A stretch of 64,000 nt of DNA. Source: an uncultured Hyphomonadaceae bacterium (GTDB lineage Bacteria > Pseudomonadota > Alphaproteobacteria > Caulobacterales > Maricaulaceae). The position numbers were made by a program, and so were the translations under genes. The stretch lies in the NCBI GenBank assembly GCA_913058335.1, contig CAJXPX010000012.1, positions 1-64,000 of the forward strand, read 5' to 3'. Below, piece by piece: positions 24,888-32,891 of this stretch. Position 1 is the stretch's first letter; each line of letters opens with the position of its first letter. Under the pieces are notes generated by a model, which made no database searches, was not told the DNA's origin, and saw only the letters and a list, made by a program, of their open reading frames with translations.

Positions 24888-26254
24888 TGGCTGATCCAAC
24901 AAGTCTCGGCGTAATTGACGAATTTGTCGTCACGTTCACAAGCTATATTGATAGCGGCTTCGGCCTCCTTGGCGGCGAGGTTCAATATCTGACAGCCATT
25001 CTTATCGGCATCGATATCACTTTGGCTGGCCTTTATTGGGCTATGGGGTCTGATAATTCAGTTATCGGAAAATTTCTCAAAAAGGTCATGTATGTCGGCG
25101 TCTTCGCGCTCATCATCACAAACTTTTCCGGCCTTGCGAATATCGTCTTTAATAGTTTTGGCGGACTTGGGCTTCAAGCGACTGCAACAAGTCTTACAGC
25201 TGATGACCTGCTGCGCCCCGGCTTTATTGCAAATACGGGCTTTCAGGCGGCGCACCCGATTTTGACACAAATCGGAGAGCTGACGGGCCCTGTGAAATTC
25301 TTTCATAATATCGTCTTGATTGTCGCGCTTTTCCTGGCGTGGATCATCACCATGTTCGCGTTCTTTTTTATCGCGATACAGCTCTTTGTGACTATTCTCG
25401 AGTTCAAGCTGACAACGCTTGCAGGGTTTATCCTCATACCCTTCGCGCTTTGGAATAAGACATCCTTTTTGGCGGAAAAAGTTCTTGGGAACGTCGTGGC
25501 CAGCGGCATCAAACTTATGGTGCTCGCAATTATCATAGGCATCGGCTCGACGATCTTTGGCGACATCACGTCTGCCTTTGCGCCGCCTGCGAGCGACCCT
25601 GACATGATTGTGCCAATCACGCTCAAAGATGCAGCCTCTATCATGCTCGGCTCTATGGCCTTATTGGCTTTGGGCATCTTCGGGCCGGGTATTGCAACAG
25701 GCCTGGTCTCAGGCGCGCCCCAGCTTGGTGCAGGTGCGGCCGTGGGAACGATGGCAGCCGTGGGCGCGGGCGCACTAGCCGGCGGAGCCATCGCAGGTGC
25801 AGGTATTAGGGGTGTCGGTAAAGGCGCAGCCGCGTCAGTGAAGGCGGGCGCATCTATGGCGGGCGGCTCTAAAGTCGCTTTCACGCTTGGCAGCATGTCC
25901 CAAGGCGGCGGCATTAAAGGCGCGGCTGCAGGTGTAGGCGCTGTGGCTCAAGGAGGCGTTATGTCCGTTGCCAGAGCCGGGGGCCGTAAGGTGCTTGCGG
26001 CTGGCGGCGGGGTTACAACGGCGCACGGCAATGGGATGCGCGGCGGGATGGCAGCCCTGTCCAAAGGCATGAAGGCGCCGCGCAAACATGGAGGCGGGAC
26101 GGCTTCGGGTGAAACGGGCAAAGGGCCAGATTGGGCCAAGAAGGTACACCGCCAACGACAAACGCGCCACGCGGCGCGCACGGCCACGAACGCGCTTCGC
26201 GGCGGTGACGGCGGCGGCAGTGGAAGCGGCCCATCCCTGAACCCTGACGCATAA
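24887..26254 (+). CDS. trbL: TrbL, VirB6-type polytopic membrane protein
   Basis: A 455-residue inner-membrane channel component. At least five membrane helices lie in residues 30-280, with the family's central DLTLAGLYWAM-like region (DITLAGLYWAMGS) and FFIAIQLFVTILEFKL. The C-terminal 170 residues are Gly/Ala-rich and basic (KGAAASVKAGASM, ending in GGDGGGSGSGP), usual for TrbL and variable between elements. The high-GC C-terminal part creates several false open frames on the opposite strand. Confidence 0.92.
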   Translation: MADPTSLGVIDEFVVTFTSYIDSGFGLLGGEVQYLTAILIGIDITLAGLYWAMGSDNSVIGKFLKKVMYVGVFALIITNFSGLANIVFNSFGGLGLQATATSLTADDLLRPGFIANTGFQAAHPILTQIGELTGPVKFFHNIVLIVALFLAWIITMFAFFFIAIQLFVTILEFKLTTLAGFILIPFALWNKTSFLAEKVLGNVVASGIKLMVLAIIIGIGSTIFGDITSAFAPPASDPDMIVPITLKDAASIMLGSMALLALGIFGPGIATGLVSGAPQLGAGAAVGTMAAVGAGALAGGAIAGAGIRGVGKGAAASVKAGASMAGGSKVAFTLGSMSQGGGIKGAAAGVGAVAQGGVMSVARAGGRKVLAAGGGVTTAHGNGMRGGMAALSKGMKAPRKHGGGTASGETGKGPDWAKKVHRQRQTRHAARTATNALRGGDGGGSGSGPSLNPDA

Positions 26255-26276
26255 ATTGGAATAGGAGGACAAGACA

Positions 26277-26978
26277 ATGAAATGGAAACGTAGCCAATCG
26301 AAATTTGGGAAAACACCTATCCCTGAAACGCCTTATCAACGTGCGGGGCAAAAAGAGGACCGCCGATTAGGCCGCGCCAATGCGCGCGGTAACAGATGGT
26401 GCCTGGCTTTTTGCGGGGCGATGGGATTAGCGGCGCTGTCTACGAGCGGCCTGATTTATCAAAGCGCGCAAGCCAGTATTGTGCCGTGGGTCGTGGAGGT
26501 TGATGAAACGGGCGCGGTTAAAGCCTCAGGCCCAGCGAAAACAAATTTTGTAGCCTCAGATGCGCAGATTGCGCATCAATTAGCGCGTTTTATCTCAAAT
26601 GTTCGCTCGGTTTCTATCGACCCTGTTGTCCTTCGCGATAACTGGCTGAACGCTTATAACTACGCCACGGATCAGGCGGCGCTTACGCTCAACACCTACG
26701 CCAATGAGAATGACCCGTTTGCCGACATTGGCCAGCGAAGCGTCACTGTGGATGTGACGAGTATCGTGCGATCGTCTGAAAATAGTTTTGAAGTGCGCTG
26801 GCGTGAAAAGTCTTTCCGGAATGGCGCGCAGCTCAGCGTCCAAACTTATACGGCGAGCCTTTCAATTATCACGAAAGCCCCAACCGACGCCGAGACGCTG
26901 CACCGCAATCCCCTCGGCCTCTATGTCCACGGACTTCACTGGTCAAAAGACCTTAATGCAGCAGGAGCTTCAAAATGA
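26277..26978 (+). CDS. trbF: TrbF, VirB8-type core protein
   Basis: A 233-residue bitopic inner-membrane protein that nucleates the channel. A short cytoplasmic N-terminus (TPYQRAGQKEDRRLGRA) is followed by one membrane helix (about 42-64) and a periplasmic VirB8 domain with VPWVVEVDETG and an FEVRWREKSFRNG strand pair. GGAGG precedes its ATG. It overlaps trbG by four bases (ATGA). Confidence 0.92.
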   Translation: MKWKRSQSKFGKTPIPETPYQRAGQKEDRRLGRANARGNRWCLAFCGAMGLAALSTSGLIYQSAQASIVPWVVEVDETGAVKASGPAKTNFVASDAQIAHQLARFISNVRSVSIDPVVLRDNWLNAYNYATDQAALTLNTYANENDPFADIGQRSVTVDVTSIVRSSENSFEVRWREKSFRNGAQLSVQTYTASLSIITKAPTDAETLHRNPLGLYVHGLHWSKDLNAAGASK

Positions 26979-28027
26979 GACAGCTATCAAAACTTCCACG
27001 TTCAATGATAACCGCCTCAATTTTGGTTGCTGCTATGAGCTCATCAGGCTGCGCCAGTCTTCAGGGAGTATGGGGCAACTTGAGATCCGGGAGCGTGACC
27101 ATGCCAGACGAGATGTCCAAGGCGCTCTTTATTCCCGAACCAACGGAAGAGTATCAGATTTTAGCTGGAGGAGATAATTCGACGGGACCCGGAAGGCCCT
27201 CCTTGATTATGGACAGGCAAATGAAACCGGTGCCCGTTGATGTCGAGCTCTTTGATCGCGGGCCATCCCTCACAGGGTTTCAAGCCGTGAGCCACGCCAA
27301 TGACGCGGCTATTGTTAAGCCGACGACAGAAAATTATCTCAATGCTATTCAGCTATACCCCTATACTCCGGGATCGCTCTATCAGGTCTATACATCGCCG
27401 ACGCAGATTACGGATATTGCCTTGGAAAAGGGCGAAGGGCTAATCACAGTCTCCGCGGGTGATACGGAACGCTGGACAGTCGGTGATACGATATCAGGGT
27501 CAGGGGTGAATGAGCAGGTTCATATTCTGGTAAAGCCTATGGCGGCCAATCTATCGACCAATGCTATTATCACGTCGACACGGCGCACCTATTATTTGGA
27601 TATGAAGTCATTTGCCAACACCTATATGGCGGCAGTCTCTTGGCGTTATCCGCATGACGCCCTCCGAAACCTTCGCAAAAATTCATCTGAAACAGGTCCT
27701 GTTTCCAAGGTGAGATATGAGAGGGTAGATGCTAGCCTAAGCCTAGATGAGCTGCGTTTTGACTATGTAATCAAAGGCGACACGCCGCATTGGCGGCCGA
27801 CGCGGGTCTTTGATGACGGTTCAAAGGTCTTCATAGAATTTCCGGAAGGATTGGCCGTCTCCGAAGCGCCGCCATTATTTGTTACCGACAGTAAAGGCAG
27901 CATAAGCAAGCTCGTCAATTACCGCGTCAGAGACGGTTATTATGTTGTTGACCGTTTATTTGACGCCGCTGAATTGCGCCTTGGCGAAAAGAAACAAATC
28001 GTTGTTCGTATTGAGCGCCAATCATGA
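26975..28027 (+). CDS. trbG: TrbG, VirB9-type outer-membrane complex protein
   Basis: A 350-residue periplasmic component of the core complex. The N-terminus carries a lipoprotein signal with SSSGCAS, so it may be lipid-anchored, replacing the role of VirB7. The VirB9/CagX region runs from about 115 to the end, with YPYTPGSLYQVYTSP, ITDIALEKGEGL, RRTYYLDMKS and the C-terminal RPTRVFDDGSKVFIEFP strand. It overlaps its neighbours by four bases on both sides. Confidence 0.92.
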   Translation: MRQLSKLPRSMITASILVAAMSSSGCASLQGVWGNLRSGSVTMPDEMSKALFIPEPTEEYQILAGGDNSTGPGRPSLIMDRQMKPVPVDVELFDRGPSLTGFQAVSHANDAAIVKPTTENYLNAIQLYPYTPGSLYQVYTSPTQITDIALEKGEGLITVSAGDTERWTVGDTISGSGVNEQVHILVKPMAANLSTNAIITSTRRTYYLDMKSFANTYMAAVSWRYPHDALRNLRKNSSETGPVSKVRYERVDASLSLDELRFDYVIKGDTPHWRPTRVFDDGSKVFIEFPEGLAVSEAPPLFVTDSKGSISKLVNYRVRDGYYVVDRLFDAAELRLGEKKQIVVRIERQS

Positions 28028-29295
28028 GCGTTTCTAGCATGAGTGACATTGCGCCAAACCTATCCATTCGGGCACGACCTCGCGCAGTTCGCCGCTTTAG
28101 TCGTAAAGCGTTATTGGGCGGCGTGGCAGTGTTGGGCACTGTTATGTTTGGAGCCTTGGCAATGGCGCTTCAATCCCCGGCGGATGATGAAAAGGCGGAA
28201 GAGCTCTACAATGTCACCCATAAGCCCATGGCTGCGGGGCTTGAATTGCTGCCCAAAACCTATGAAGAGATGAAGCCCACCTTAGGGCCGCCTTTGCCGG
28301 GTGATCTTGGTGAGGCTTATTTATCGAAGGGCCAAGCTGTTCCAGAGCCTCCTATAGCCGAGGCGGCATTAAAGCCGCGACCCCAAAAGCCCGTTTCATA
28401 TAGCGCGCCGCCGCAGCCATCATATCAGCCTGCCGCGCCTGCCTATAATCCCCCCGCACAACAGCCGAAAACTCAAAGTTTATTCTTTAATGTGGGTAGA
28501 AAGGCTCAAAATGCTCAAGTTCAGCAATACGCAAGCGCGGCCTCCGTCGATCAACTGAGCCAAGGTCTTGGGTTTCCTGTTCCGCAAATGCCGGATTACC
28601 CCGCGCCACCATCGGCCTTTGATATTAGTGGTGACCAAAGCGACGCAAATGGGCAGGTTGATAAGCAGGCTTTCTTAGACCGCGATGCAGATGACATCTA
28701 CAATTCCCACGGCCTCGTTTCACCGCGCTCTCCCTATCAGGTCATGGCGGGTAACATCATTCCGGCCTCGCTGGTCACAGGGCTAAATTCAGACCTGCCG
28801 GGCCAAGTGATAGGCCAGGTGACCGAGAACGTGTATGATACGGTGTCTGGGCAACATTTGCTTGTCCCGCAGGGCTCACGGCTGATGGGGCGCTATGATA
28901 GCGTCATAGCCTTTGGACAAAGCCGCGCACTGGTCGTTTGGACGCGGCTGATACTGCCAAACGGCGATAGTATTCAGCTAGATAATTTGCCGGGCTCAGA
29001 CAGCCAGGGTTTTGCGGGACTCAAAGACAAGGTCGATAGGCACACATGGCAATTCATCAAAGGGGCGGCCTTGTCCTCTTTGCTTTCAATCGGTTCAGAG
29101 CTTGCAAGTGACGATGGGGACCGCCTGACGCGGGCTTTGCAAAATGCAGGGCAAGACACGGCTAATATTGCGGGGCAGCGGATCATTGACCGTAACCTCA
29201 ATGTGCAGCCGACACTCAAAGTACGCCAAGGCTGGCGATTTAACGTCATCGTCTCGCGCGACCTTATCCTCAAACCTTACGGAGCAAGACCATGA
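28024..29295 (+). CDS. trbI: TrbI, VirB10-type channel scaffold
   Basis: A 423-residue protein spanning the envelope. One membrane helix near residues 36-55, a Pro-rich periplasmic linker (about 80-150, with APPQPSYQPAAPAYNPP), and a C-terminal VirB10 domain starting around 235 with SPYQVMAGNIIPASLVTGLNSD, then LVPQGSRLMGRYDS and the FNVIVSRDLILKPY end. Overlaps trbG and the DUF2274 gene by four bases each. Confidence 0.93.
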   Translation: MSVSSMSDIAPNLSIRARPRAVRRFSRKALLGGVAVLGTVMFGALAMALQSPADDEKAEELYNVTHKPMAAGLELLPKTYEEMKPTLGPPLPGDLGEAYLSKGQAVPEPPIAEAALKPRPQKPVSYSAPPQPSYQPAAPAYNPPAQQPKTQSLFFNVGRKAQNAQVQQYASAASVDQLSQGLGFPVPQMPDYPAPPSAFDISGDQSDANGQVDKQAFLDRDADDIYNSHGLVSPRSPYQVMAGNIIPASLVTGLNSDLPGQVIGQVTENVYDTVSGQHLLVPQGSRLMGRYDSVIAFGQSRALVVWTRLILPNGDSIQLDNLPGSDSQGFAGLKDKVDRHTWQFIKGAALSSLLSIGSELASDDGDRLTRALQNAGQDTANIAGQRIIDRNLNVQPTLKVRQGWRFNVIVSRDLILKPYGARP

Positions 29296-29516
29296 GCCAG
29301 CTTAAGATCAAATTACAAAAACTTCCCGATACCAAGCCCACCAAGCACACAATTTCTGTGATGCCGGACTTGGAAGCTGATTTGGAAGCCTATGCCAAAG
29401 TCTATGAAAAGGCTTACGGCGAAAAGGCCGATGTCTCAGCGCTCATCCCGTCAATGCTGGCAAGTTTTCTTGCCGGTGATGCGGGTTTCAAAAAGGCGAA
29501 GCGCGAGCTGGCCTAA
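29292..29516 (+). CDS. DUF2274 family protein
   Basis: A 74-residue protein that starts inside the trbI stop (ATGA overlap). It matches the small DUF2274 family regularly found right after trbI in alphaproteobacterial ICEs, with KHTISVMPDLEADLEAYAKVY and an LIPSMLASFLAGD segment. The N-terminal strand and following helices would fit a ribbon-helix-helix regulator. Function unproven. Confidence 0.85.
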   Translation: MSQLKIKLQKLPDTKPTKHTISVMPDLEADLEAYAKVYEKAYGEKADVSALIPSMLASFLAGDAGFKKAKRELA

Positions 29517-29549
29517 TATCCACCACGTCAAGCACAGGAGAAAAACGCT

Positions 29550-29873
29550 ATGGCTACTATTGGAACATTCAAACCAACTGCGACGGGCTTTGAGGGCACG
29601 ATCGCAACACTCATGACAAACAAAAAGGTTCGCTTTGTGGCGAATGAAAAGAAGAAGACGGAAAACAGTCCGGACTATTTTGTGAAATCTGGCCGCTGTG
29701 ATTTGGGCGTAGCTTGGAATGATGTCACAGAGCCGCAGGATGACGCCGAGCCGCTGGAATATATCAGCGTGAAGCTCGATGGCCCTGAAATGACAAAGCC
29801 GATCAACGCAGCACTGTTTCACCGTGAAGATGGCGCTGATTTGGTGTGGTCGCGGCCAAAGTCACAAGAATAG
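29550..29873 (+). CDS. DUF736 family protein
   Basis: A 107-residue protein of the DUF736 family, common in conjugative elements. It shows the family start MATIGTFKPTATGFEGTI, then DLGVAWNDVTE and a final YISVKLDGPEMTKPINAAL. An AGGAG ribosome site precedes the ATG. The fold is thought to be a small beta-barrel; the role is unknown. It follows the DUF2274 gene by 33 bases and is the last gene before the hairpin at 29880. Confidence 0.88.
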   Translation: MATIGTFKPTATGFEGTIATLMTNKKVRFVANEKKKTENSPDYFVKSGRCDLGVAWNDVTEPQDDAEPLEYISVKLDGPEMTKPINAALFHREDGADLVWSRPKSQE

Positions 29874-29879
29874 AAGGGC

Positions 29880-29910
29880 AGGTGAGGGCGCTCTTTTTAC
29901 GCTCTCACCT
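29880..29910 (+). terminator. Long hairpin between the DUF736 and alpA-like genes
   Basis: AGGTGAGGGCG (29880-29890) pairs with CGCTCTCACCT (29900-29910), with one G-T pair and a nine-base loop CTCTTTTTA. It ends ten bases before the AlpA-like ATG and lacks a T tract after the stem. It could end the trb operon transcript or control the next gene's translation. Confidence 0.4.
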
Positions 29911-29919
29911 GAAACGAAC

Positions 29920-30114
29920 ATGACCGACCAATTATTGACATCTCAGGACGTCCAAAAACTCACAGGCATTAAAAGTAGAGCTACTTTGTGGAAGAAATCT
30001 CGAAACATGAATGATCGGTTTCCAATGCCTTACAAAGATGGTCCAAAATTTACTCGCTGGAAATTGTCAGAAATTCAACAATGGATTGATCAGCTGGAAC
30101 CTGTTGAAGTCTAA
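29920..30114 (+). CDS. AlpA-like DNA-binding protein, putative excisionase
   Basis: A 64-residue protein with an AlpA/MerR-like helix-turn-helix: LLTSQDVQKLTGIKSRATLWKK, then FPMPYKDGPKFTRWKLSEIQQWIDQL. Small proteins of this kind regulate or act as recombination directionality factors for tyrosine integrases. Its place as the gene nearest the tRNA attachment site favours an excisionase role. It has no clear ribosome site because the hairpin at 29880-29910 occupies the leader, so its translation may be controlled. Confidence 0.8.
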   Translation: MTDQLLTSQDVQKLTGIKSRATLWKKSRNMNDRFPMPYKDGPKFTRWKLSEIQQWIDQLEPVEV

Positions 30115-30172
30115 TATAGAAAAACGTGAAGATATTGAATGATTTTACGAAATTGATTCGTTTGTCTCTGGA

Positions 30173-30193
30173 GGGAACAAAGGTGGGAACAAA
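30173..30193 (+). repeat. Direct repeat GGGAACAAA near the tRNA attachment end
   Basis: GGGAACAAA occurs at 30173-30181 and again at 30185-30193, separated by GGT, so the period is 12 bases. The pair lies 52 bases from the 3' end of tRNA-Phe inside the element. It may be integrase or excisionase arm-type sites. Confidence 0.4.
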
Positions 30194-30244
30194 ATAGATT
30201 GAGTTTAATTTATATATACAAAACAATGGCTTAATAGAGGGAAA

Positions 30245-30320
30245 TGGTGCCCGAACCTGGATTTGAACCAGGGACACACGGATTTTCAATCCGTTGCTCT
30301 ACCAACTGAGCTATTCGGGC
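30245..30320 (-). tRNA. tRNA-Phe (GAA), probable ICE attachment gene
   Basis: A full cloverleaf reads on the minus strand: acceptor GCCCGAA/TTCGGGC, D arm GCTC/GAGC, anticodon stem ACGGA/TCCGT with loop TTGAAAA (anticodon GAA), T arm CCTGG/CCAGG around TTCAAAT, and encoded CCA. Its 3' end faces the conjugative element, the usual geometry for integration into tRNA genes. The gene is intact, as expected when the element restores the 3' half. Confidence 0.97.
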
Positions 30321-30477
30321 CCGGGCCCTATGGTATATCATAGGTGCCAAAGCGAAGCGCCTTATAGGGAAAGGGGTTTTGCGTGTCCATGCCCAAAACT
30401 AGCAAAAAACAGGAAAAAATAGATGCTGCTTTCTCGTTAGAAATATCCGCTGTTGTTATGAGCTTTTCCTTTGATTT

Positions 30478-30492
30478 TGAGAATTGTTCGCA
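30478..30492 (+). promoter_or_regulatory. Fur-like box upstream of feoA
   Basis: TGAGAATTGTTCGCA is a near-palindrome (arms TGAGAA and TTCGCA, one mismatch) that resembles iron-regulator (Fur) boxes. It ends two bases before the AGGAAGG ribosome site of feoA, where a bound repressor would block expression. Assigned by eye from pattern and context. Confidence 0.4.
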
Positions 30493-30504
30493 TTAGGAAG
30501 GCGT

Positions 30505-30789
30505 ATGACACTTGATAAGCTAAAACGAAAAACTCCAGCTAAAATTACTGGATTTTCCTGCGACGACAAAGCTTTGGAAACCCGTTTGCGTGAAATTGGG
30601 TTTGCAGAAGGCGATAATATAGAAGCGCTGCATTTTGGTCTTTTTAATAGGAACCCGATATCTGTGCGGCTGAATGGAGCAATAATAGCGCTTCGCCGTT
30701 CAGATGCATCGGCAATAACTCTTGAGCTTGTTGAGCGTTCTACAAACCCGGTTGACATAAATTCAGCTCGCGAAACCCGCGTCGCTTAG
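30505..30789 (+). CDS. feoA: FeoA ferrous iron transport protein
   Basis: A 94-residue SH3-like cytosolic protein that supports FeoB. It has the family pattern: ALETRLREIGFAEGDNIEALH and NPISVRLNGAIIALRRSDA. The ATG at 30505 is preceded by AGGAAGG; a TTG seven codons upstream is less likely. feoB follows after three bases, so they form a feoAB operon, preceded by a Fur-like box. First chromosomal gene after tRNA-Phe. Confidence 0.92.
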   Translation: MTLDKLKRKTPAKITGFSCDDKALETRLREIGFAEGDNIEALHFGLFNRNPISVRLNGAIIALRRSDASAITLELVERSTNPVDINSARETRVA

Positions 30790-30792
30790 GTC

Positions 30793-32673
30793 ATGGATAC
30801 GATTTCAGCGCCTAAGAGCGGAGTGGTAACGCCCATTTTCGCTGATAAAACCTTACGGCTTGCCCTGTTAGGGGCGCCAAATTGCGGGAAAACCTCTTTG
30901 TTCAATGCTCTGACTGGTGGACGGGCAAAAATAGCAAATTACCCCGGCGTGACGGTGGAGTACAGGGTTGGACATTTTAAATTACCAAGTGGGCAAAGTG
31001 TAGAACTTCTAGATTTACCTGGAGTCTACGGCGACTGCGGACATTCAATGGACGAAAGAGTCGCGCTCGATGCCGTTCGAGGAAAACTGGAAGGTGAGCG
31101 GGCTCCGGATGCTCTCGTCTTTATGATGGATGCCTCGCATATCTCCACCCACCTTCACAATATTTTACAAGCCAAGCAACATGGCTTACCTATTGTTTTA
31201 GTTCTGAATATGATGGATATGGCAGCCCGAGATGGTATGACCATTGACATTGCCCAGCTTGAGAAGGACGTAGGTGTCACTGTGATTTCCTGCGTTGCTG
31301 TAAGAGCATCGGGACGAGGCACCTTGATTCAGTTTTTGGATAGTTGGTCCGGAGACGTATTGTCCGGTAAAGCAGATGTGCCGAAACGAGCTGAAGGCGA
31401 ATTGAAAGATTTACAGGCTCAGGCGAGGGCGATTACAGCCACGACTGTCAAGCGGGTTAGAAAGGTTGAGACCTTTACTCAGCGGATTGACCAATTTGTT
31501 ATGAATCCTGTTCTGGGGTTATTACTGCTTTTCGGGATTCTCTTTTTGATGTTCCAAGCCGTCTACTCATGGTCGGCGCCTATGATCGAAGGTATCGAAG
31601 CCGGATTTGCAGGGCTACAAACCATTGTTGAAAGCGTCATTCCAAGTGGGTGGGTGCGCTCCCTTATCAGTAGCGGGATTATCGCCGGCGTTGGCAGTGT
31701 AATCGTTTTCCTGCCGCAGATTGTTATCCTTTTCGCTTTTATTTTATTGCTGGAGGCCTCGGGCTATATGGCCCGAGCGGCCTTTTTGGTTGATACTCTT
31801 ATGTCAAAAGTCGGCTTGAATGGACGGGCTTTTATTCCTCTCCTTTCTAGTTTTGCCTGCGCCATCCCAGGGATAATGGCAGCGCGAACAATTGAGCAGG
31901 AACGCGACCGCCTGACGACTATAATGATTGCCCCCCTTATGACGTGTTCCGCACGCTGGCCTGTTTATTTTCTAATAATTGGGGCTTTCATTCCAAATGA
32001 GAAGGTTGGTATATTTAATCTTCAGGGAGTTGTGGCGTTTGGCCTTGTAATATCTGGCATTATCTTCGCCATGATAATGGCCTTTATTTTCAAAAAGACC
32101 CTTACACGTGGGGAATCGTCCAGCCTGTTGATAGAACTACCAAGCTATAAAATGCCGGTTTTCAAAGATTATCTCCAAGGTTTGTGGGATCGCGCCGCAA
32201 TCTTTATTAATCGTGCAGGCCGCATTATTTTACCGGCCTCCATTTTGATTTGGTTCCTTGCGAGTTACCCGGCGAATGCCACATCCATACGCGAAACCTT
32301 TGCTGGGAAAGTCGGGAGTATATTGGAGCCTATTTTGGCGCCTATCGGCTTTAACCTTGAAATCGCAATTAGCCTAATTCCAGCTATGGCGGCGAGGGAA
32401 GTAGCGGTCGGGGCATTGGCGACCATTTACTCTCTGGGGGAAGAAGACGTCGATGGGCTCGGAACGATGCTACAATCTGCCTGGTCACTCCCTACGGCTC
32501 TGGCCTTTCTGGCCTGGTTTGTTTTCGCGCCGCAATGTTTGTCCACTTTTGCGATTATACGGAAAGAAACTAATAGTTGGAAATGGCCAATCCTTGCCTT
32601 TGGATATTTATTTGTACTTGCTTATGTCGCGGCGGGCGTCACGTTCCACGCTGCAACGGCTGCGGGCCTTTAG
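30793..32673 (+). CDS. feoB: FeoB ferrous iron transporter
   Basis: A 626-residue inner-membrane Fe(II) transporter with an N-terminal G-protein domain. G1 is GAPNCGKTSLFN near 38-49, G3 DLPGVYG, and G4 LNMMD, which departs from the standard NxxD only by one extra Met. After about residue 240 come Gate regions and several membrane helices, with CAIPGIMAARTI and APLMTCSARWPVY carrying the conserved cysteines of the Gate motifs. The length is normal for alphaproteobacterial FeoB, shorter than the E. coli form (773). No feoC follows. Confidence 0.95.
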   Translation: MDTISAPKSGVVTPIFADKTLRLALLGAPNCGKTSLFNALTGGRAKIANYPGVTVEYRVGHFKLPSGQSVELLDLPGVYGDCGHSMDERVALDAVRGKLEGERAPDALVFMMDASHISTHLHNILQAKQHGLPIVLVLNMMDMAARDGMTIDIAQLEKDVGVTVISCVAVRASGRGTLIQFLDSWSGDVLSGKADVPKRAEGELKDLQAQARAITATTVKRVRKVETFTQRIDQFVMNPVLGLLLLFGILFLMFQAVYSWSAPMIEGIEAGFAGLQTIVESVIPSGWVRSLISSGIIAGVGSVIVFLPQIVILFAFILLLEASGYMARAAFLVDTLMSKVGLNGRAFIPLLSSFACAIPGIMAARTIEQERDRLTTIMIAPLMTCSARWPVYFLIIGAFIPNEKVGIFNLQGVVAFGLVISGIIFAMIMAFIFKKTLTRGESSSLLIELPSYKMPVFKDYLQGLWDRAAIFINRAGRIILPASILIWFLASYPANATSIRETFAGKVGSILEPILAPIGFNLEIAISLIPAMAAREVAVGALATIYSLGEEDVDGLGTMLQSAWSLPTALAFLAWFVFAPQCLSTFAIIRKETNSWKWPILAFGYLFVLAYVAAGVTFHAATAAGL

Positions 32674-32891
32674 GCAGAATTTTCTGATATTCACACGGGT
32701 AATTTCTAACGCCGTGACAATCTCTTTTAAAGTGCCGCTTTTGCCGTCTGAGTTTGTGTGGACAAGGATGGAATTGACAGCGCTTTCCAATGGTTTTACC
32801 GCAAGGCCCCATCTGGCACGTTCGGAAAAATTGTGACAGGGTGCGGGGAAAAGCGACTCGTAGCATCGAACGGACTTCAATAAGGACTATC

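Larger units (their letters stand above)
1..30244. mobile_element. Integrative conjugative element (partial), next to tRNA-Phe
   Basis: The span holds a VirD2-type relaxase, a TraG coupling protein, a complete trbB-to-trbI mating apparatus and typical ICE accessory genes (DUF2274, DUF736, AlpA-like). It stops at the 3' end of a tRNA-Phe gene, beyond which only housekeeping genes follow. Cargo lies between relaxase and traG, as in many trb-type elements of Alphaproteobacteria. No integrase or second att copy is visible, so the element must continue left of base 1. The right boundary is inferred from gene content; the exact core site was not resolved. Confidence 0.85.

Noticed and set aside
25303-26351. 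Several antisense frames over trbL and trbF
   Set aside because: They arise from the GC-rich Gly/Ala region of trbL and match no protein pattern.
30050-30289. Minus-strand frame of 79 codons across the tRNA-Phe end
   Set aside because: It overlaps the tRNA gene and the AlpA-like gene and has no family pattern.
32674-32891. Possible small gene or upstream extension of transketolase
   Set aside because: The extension lacks a ribosome site and family similarity; frames on the other strand overlap feoB.
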